From IMG/VR virus record IMGVR_UViG_3300020183_000383, positions 1-27,027 of that record: 27,027 nt of DNA, one strand, 5' to 3'. The notes beneath the pieces are model-generated. The model was not told where the DNA came from, did not search any database, and worked only from the letters and a program-made list of their open reading frames with translations. The stretch is from a virus. A program made the position numbers and the translations under genes. The first letter of the stretch is position 1. Each line of letters begins with the position of its first letter. Of this stretch, positions 23,602-27,027 are shown in pieces.

Positions 23602-24449
23602 TGTACAAGGCATTAGCATATAAAGTTGTCATATCACAGCCATATATTTCCATAGCTGGTGTATATGCTGCAAACGTCACCATTGTTGACCGTAATGGCA
23701 TAGGAATAAAGCATGGCACTACCTTTTCTGGTGGAGCGATAGGCGTAGACGTTTACACATATTTGTACTATCAAGTCAAACCTACACAGATAACGGCTAA
23801 CGACTATATTATTGCTATAACAGAAAACTTTGTCCTTGACCCAAGATCGATTGATACTGTATATGAATTTGGTCCTTCTCCTACAGTAGGATTAATTTAT
23901 TCTATTTATTTTGGTAATTTAGTTGCTAAGTACAAGGTGCAAGCTGGTAATACAGTACAAGATGTCAGAAATGGCATAGAGGCTGCTATAAATGCCTTAG
24001 CTTTTCCTGGCGGAACCACAGTCACCACAACTGCTATATCGGGAAATAGGCTACAAGTACAAATTACAGGAGATTTTACATATCCTACTATTGTGCTTGG
24101 CGCAGAAAAGTATAAAAAGGGATATTATAGTGAATATGCTGGTAAGTATTATATGTTGGTAGAAGCAGAATCTACCACAGCATTTCCAAATTTACCTGCT
24201 GTGGCTGCAAACTATGCTATCAATGCAGTAACAGTACTGCCATTAAATGTCACACCACTAGGATATTTATCTGAGCCTAATGCAACATACACATATACTG
24301 ATAGCGTAACAAATACTACAACTTTGACTGAGATTCCGGCCATTGGGAATGTCAATCCTGGAGAGTGCGTAATAGATTATTACAATCAGCGAGTTTGGTT
24401 TAATGGCAATTTGAATGTAGGCGAAACAATAAAAATCTTCCAAAAATGA
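23601..24449 (+). CDS. Minor tail/baseplate protein of unknown type, 282 aa
   Basis: ATG 23601 sits in a TGATG overlap and is preferred to the longer form starting 27 nt upstream. The product is beta-rich (SIAGVYAANVTIVDRNGIGI, GAIGVDVYTYLYYQV, GNRLQVQITGDFTYPTIVLG). It ends GECVIDYYNQRVWFNGNLNV, which reads like a repeated beta-hairpin domain that might bind partner or fibre. No family is recognised; the tail role rests on location between tail genes. It overlaps the fibre gene by ATGA. Confidence 0.6.
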   Translation: MYKALAYKVVISQPYISIAGVYAANVTIVDRNGIGIKHGTTFSGGAIGVDVYTYLYYQVKPTQITANDYIIAITENFVLDPRSIDTVYEFGPSPTVGLIYSIYFGNLVAKYKVQAGNTVQDVRNGIEAAINALAFPGGTTVTTTAISGNRLQVQITGDFTYPTIVLGAEKYKKGYYSEYAGKYYMLVEAESTTAFPNLPAVAANYAINAVTVLPLNVTPLGYLSEPNATYTYTDSVTNTTTLTEIPAIGNVNPGECVIDYYNQRVWFNGNLNVGETIKIFQK

Positions 24450-27027
24450 AGCGTTTTCTATTTTGTTGCTCACTTTTTGCGTTTTTTGTGTCACAAGCGC
24501 AGCAAATTAATCCTGTGCCAGACTATGTATTCCGCAACCAAATGTCTGTTGGTAGGAATGCTGTTACTGATACTGCTGCCTATTTTTCAGTAGGTCCGCG
24601 TTTTGGCGCAACAAAGGGTATGATGCCCCCTATGGTAGTAGATACGGCTACGTTTTCCTACAGCAAAAGGAACGGTCTACTTATATTTTCCGTTCAGAAG
24701 AACAAATATCTTTATTGGGATTCAGTCAGGGTACAATGGTCAGATATGGCAGGATCTAGCGGTCAGTACATTACCGGTACTGTGACTTCTGGCAAAATAC
24801 CAAAGGCTACTTCCTCTACGGTCATTACTGATTCTAGGATGTCAGAGTCTGGCTTGTTAATTTCTGCTCCGAGATTTAAGGCAGATTCAATGTTTTTCTT
24901 GCCAAAGATGTCTACTACGCCTACTGATACTGGGGCTGTGCGCTATTCTCTGACCGATTCTACGGCTTATCTATGGACAGGATACCAATGGATTAAGACA
25001 GGTATATCTAAGCAGGACACCGCATCCATGCTGACGTCATATCTACGCAAGGTCGATACGGCTACAATGCTATCTCCTTATCTACGGAAGATTGACACGC
25101 TGACGATGCTCTCTCCCTATGTGCGTGCTGCTGGCTATGGCTTGACGAAGAGCGGTCAGTCGTTGCTGGTGGATACAGCTGCTATGGCTACGAGGGCGAG
25201 GGTGCAGAAAGCGGTAGATAGCCTGGGCGGTGTCATATCTACAGGTATTACAGGAACAGGCACTACCAACTACATACCAAAGTTTACTTCTCAAAGTGCA
25301 ATAGGAAATAGTATTATTAGTGAAGGCTTCAATGTTATAAATGTAAACGGAGATATAACAGTACCCGTTTATTATGCAGTCAAGTTTGGTGGTAGTTCTG
25401 CGACTGCATATATGGGTGATTTTAATGCAAATGGTAATATAAATTTTGCAACAGGTTCATCAACAAAGATGCTTTTAAATTCCTCTGGAGAATTACTTGT
25501 AAATACAACTTCTGACGCCGGGGCATACGCACTACAGGTTGCTGGAAGCATATACAACACAACAGGCGCGGATATAGGGGCATCGTCTGGTAGTTTACGT
25601 ATTGGTACTACCGTGACAAATCAAGTATATGGCACAACACCTATTTTGCAAGTAGCTGGTGATGCCGGATTTGGTATATTTCAACGTTTTCAAAATAATA
25701 GTTTTGGCTCGGTAATAGGATTTACAAAATCAAGAAATTCGACAAAGGGAAGCCATACTATTTTACAGGATGCAGACCAGTTAGGTCGCTTAGGTTTTTT
25801 TGGTAGCGATGGCTCTGCATTTATTCCGGGTGCCACGATTGAATCTTCGATAGATGGTACGCCATCGTCAAATGTTATGCCAGCAAGGCTACAATTCTTT
25901 ACAACGCCTGCTGCATCTGGAACACCATCCGAACGTATGCGTATCACATCAGGGGGAAATGTAGGTATAGGTACGATTTCCCCGGTTTATAAGTTAGCAA
26001 TTAACACAAGTACAGCAGCCGGAACATATGGTAATTCAATAGAATGGCAAAAGTATAATAATGCTTCTGCTTTTGTTGGGATAAGTTATGATGATACAAA
26101 TGATGGTTTAAGTTTTAATGCAAGTGTTGGTGTTGTTGGTTTTAATAGACAATATATGTTTATTAACAGAAATACGGGGAATGTAGGTATAGGTACTACA
26201 AATCCAGTCACGAATTTAGATATAAAAGCGTCTATATCAGGTGCATATACTACATCTTCATCACAAGCACCATTAAGAATATATAATGTTACTAACGCAG
26301 GAGGTATAAATAGTTCTGTTATTACATTTCAGTCTAGCACCGATAACGAATCATCTAATCCAGTGGCAAGAATCGGAGTAGTAGGAGAGAGTGCTGGTAC
26401 TAATCTTGGTGCAATGATTATGATGACCAGAGATGCCTCTGGTGTTATCGAACGCATGCGCATCACGTCCGCTGGCGAATTACTTGTGAACACGACCTCT
26501 GATGCAGGGGACTATAAGCTACAAGTGAATGGGAATGTGTATGTAGGGGGGCACACTACTGCTTTTGGTGGCGGTTATTCTCCTAATGCATATATATATA
26601 GTGACCCAGATATAATGAGAATTGTATCAAGTAGTAGTTCATCAACTAATAAAGATATACAATTTTGGACAAAATCAGATGTAAGCGGACAAAGAATGGT
26701 AATAACCGCAGGGGGTAATGTTGGTATATCCACAACATCTCCCGGTGCAAAAGTACATTCATCCACATCAGCTAATTCCATAAACTTATTTTTATCTGCT
26801 CCATTATATGATGCTGGAGGGGCATCTTATTCATATTATACAGAATTAAAATTAGGTAATGATCATAGTGGTCTTACAAGCATTGGACAATCTGCAATAA
26901 GAAGTTATGCAAATGTTTGGAGTAATTCTGGTAGTATTATGACGTTTGCAACTAGTACAGACGGTGGCACACTTACTGAAAGATTGCGCATATCCTCATC
27001 TGGAGAGTTACTTGTGAATACGACCTC
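24446..27027 (+). CDS. Tail fibre / adhesin with signal peptide, incomplete at right edge
   Basis: The frame is open from ATG 24446 to the window end (over 860 codons), so the C-terminus is missing. It begins with a Sec-type signal peptide (MKRFLFCCSLFAFFVSQAQQ, cut near 19). At 191-229 a 13-residue motif DTxxMLxxYLRKx occurs three times (DTASMLTSYLRKV, DTATMLSPYLRKI, DTLTMLSPYVRAA), a trimeric-coil style shaft. The rest is fibre-like with two alternating repeats, SGELLVNTTSDAGxYxLQV (from residues 347, 676 and 852) and GNVGIGTxxPxxxL (N505, N579, N758). Most are preceded by ERMRIT. Repeats of this kind are common in Bacteroidota phage and adhesin fibres. It should bind the host surface. Confidence 0.82.
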   Translation, partial: MKRFLFCCSLFAFFVSQAQQINPVPDYVFRNQMSVGRNAVTDTAAYFSVGPRFGATKGMMPPMVVDTATFSYSKRNGLLIFSVQKNKYLYWDSVRVQWSDMAGSSGQYITGTVTSGKIPKATSSTVITDSRMSESGLLISAPRFKADSMFFLPKMSTTPTDTGAVRYSLTDSTAYLWTGYQWIKTGISKQDTASMLTSYLRKVDTATMLSPYLRKIDTLTMLSPYVRAAGYGLTKSGQSLLVDTAAMATRARVQKAVDSLGGVISTGITGTGTTNYIPKFTSQSAIGNSIISEGFNVINVNGDITVPVYYAVKFGGSSATAYMGDFNANGNINFATGSSTKMLLNSSGELLVNTTSDAGAYALQVAGSIYNTTGADIGASSGSLRIGTTVTNQVYGTTPILQVAGDAGFGIFQRFQNNSFGSVIGFTKSRNSTKGSHTILQDADQLGRLGFFGSDGSAFIPGATIESSIDGTPSSNVMPARLQFFTTPAASGTPSERMRITSGGNVGIGTISPVYKLAINTSTAAGTYGNSIEWQKYNNASAFVGISYDDTNDGLSFNASVGVVGFNRQYMFINRNTGNVGIGTTNPVTNLDIKASISGAYTTSSSQAPLRIYNVTNAGGINSSVITFQSSTDNESSNPVARIGVVGESAGTNLGAMIMMTRDASGVIERMRITSAGELLVNTTSDAGDYKLQVNGNVYVGGHTTAFGGGYSPNAYIYSDPDIMRIVSSSSSSTNKDIQFWTKSDVSGQRMVITAGGNVGISTTSPGAKVHSSTSANSINLFLSAPLYDAGGASYSYYTELKLGNDHSGLTSIGQSAIRSYANVWSNSGSIMTFATSTDGGTLTERLRISSSGELLVNTT

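Overview
The window looks like about 27 kb of a tailed-phage genome (siphovirus morphology, HK97-type head) that infects, or is integrated in, a member of the Bacteroidota. The host guess rests on four things. One promoter matches the Bacteroidota consensus (TTTG, 20 bp, TAnnTTTG). Leaders are A-rich and lack Shine-Dalgarno sequences. The composition is AT-rich. The tail-fibre gene starts with a Sec signal peptide of Bacteroidota style (ending SQAQQ). No integrase, repressor or attachment site is visible, so prophage versus free phage cannot be decided.

Layout. Positions 1-671 are non-coding, with a terminator-like hairpin, short repeated motifs and a G-quadruplex-type G-run. Positions 672-2373 form a self-contained rightward unit: promoter, 33-aa membrane peptide, three proteins of unknown function, strong terminator. 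Positions 2374-3016 are AT-rich and non-coding. Positions 3017-4691 hold three overlapping rightward genes: a CHAP/NlpC-P60-like lysin, a calcineurin-like metallophosphoesterase and a small acidic protein. Positions 4688-6296 hold six small leftward genes of unknown function, mostly linked by start/stop overlaps.

From 6348 to the right edge runs one rightward morphogenesis operon: small and large terminase, portal, a 49-aa overlapping ORF, Mu gpF-like head protein, a three-part prohead protease and major capsid protein. A strong hairpin terminator follows the capsid gene. Then come four consecutive glycosyltransferase genes (GT25-like, a second GT-A-like enzyme, a GT11 fucosyltransferase-like enzyme, a GT4 enzyme). 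The last overlaps the head-tail connector gene. The order then resumes: head closure, gp10-like neck protein, tail terminator, major tail protein, two tail-assembly chaperones joined by a -1 frameshift on a 9-A tract, tape measure, large minor tail protein, a second tail-tube-like protein, another minor tail protein, and a fibre gene that runs off the right edge.

The genes together encode DNA packaging, capsid assembly and maturation, tail assembly and host lysis. The most unusual part is the glycosyltransferase cassette embedded between capsid and connector and translationally coupled to the structural genes. It suggests that the phage glycosylates its own virion or alters host surface glycans late in infection. 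Capsid and major tail genes show richer GC and more optimised codons than their neighbours, as expected for abundant products.
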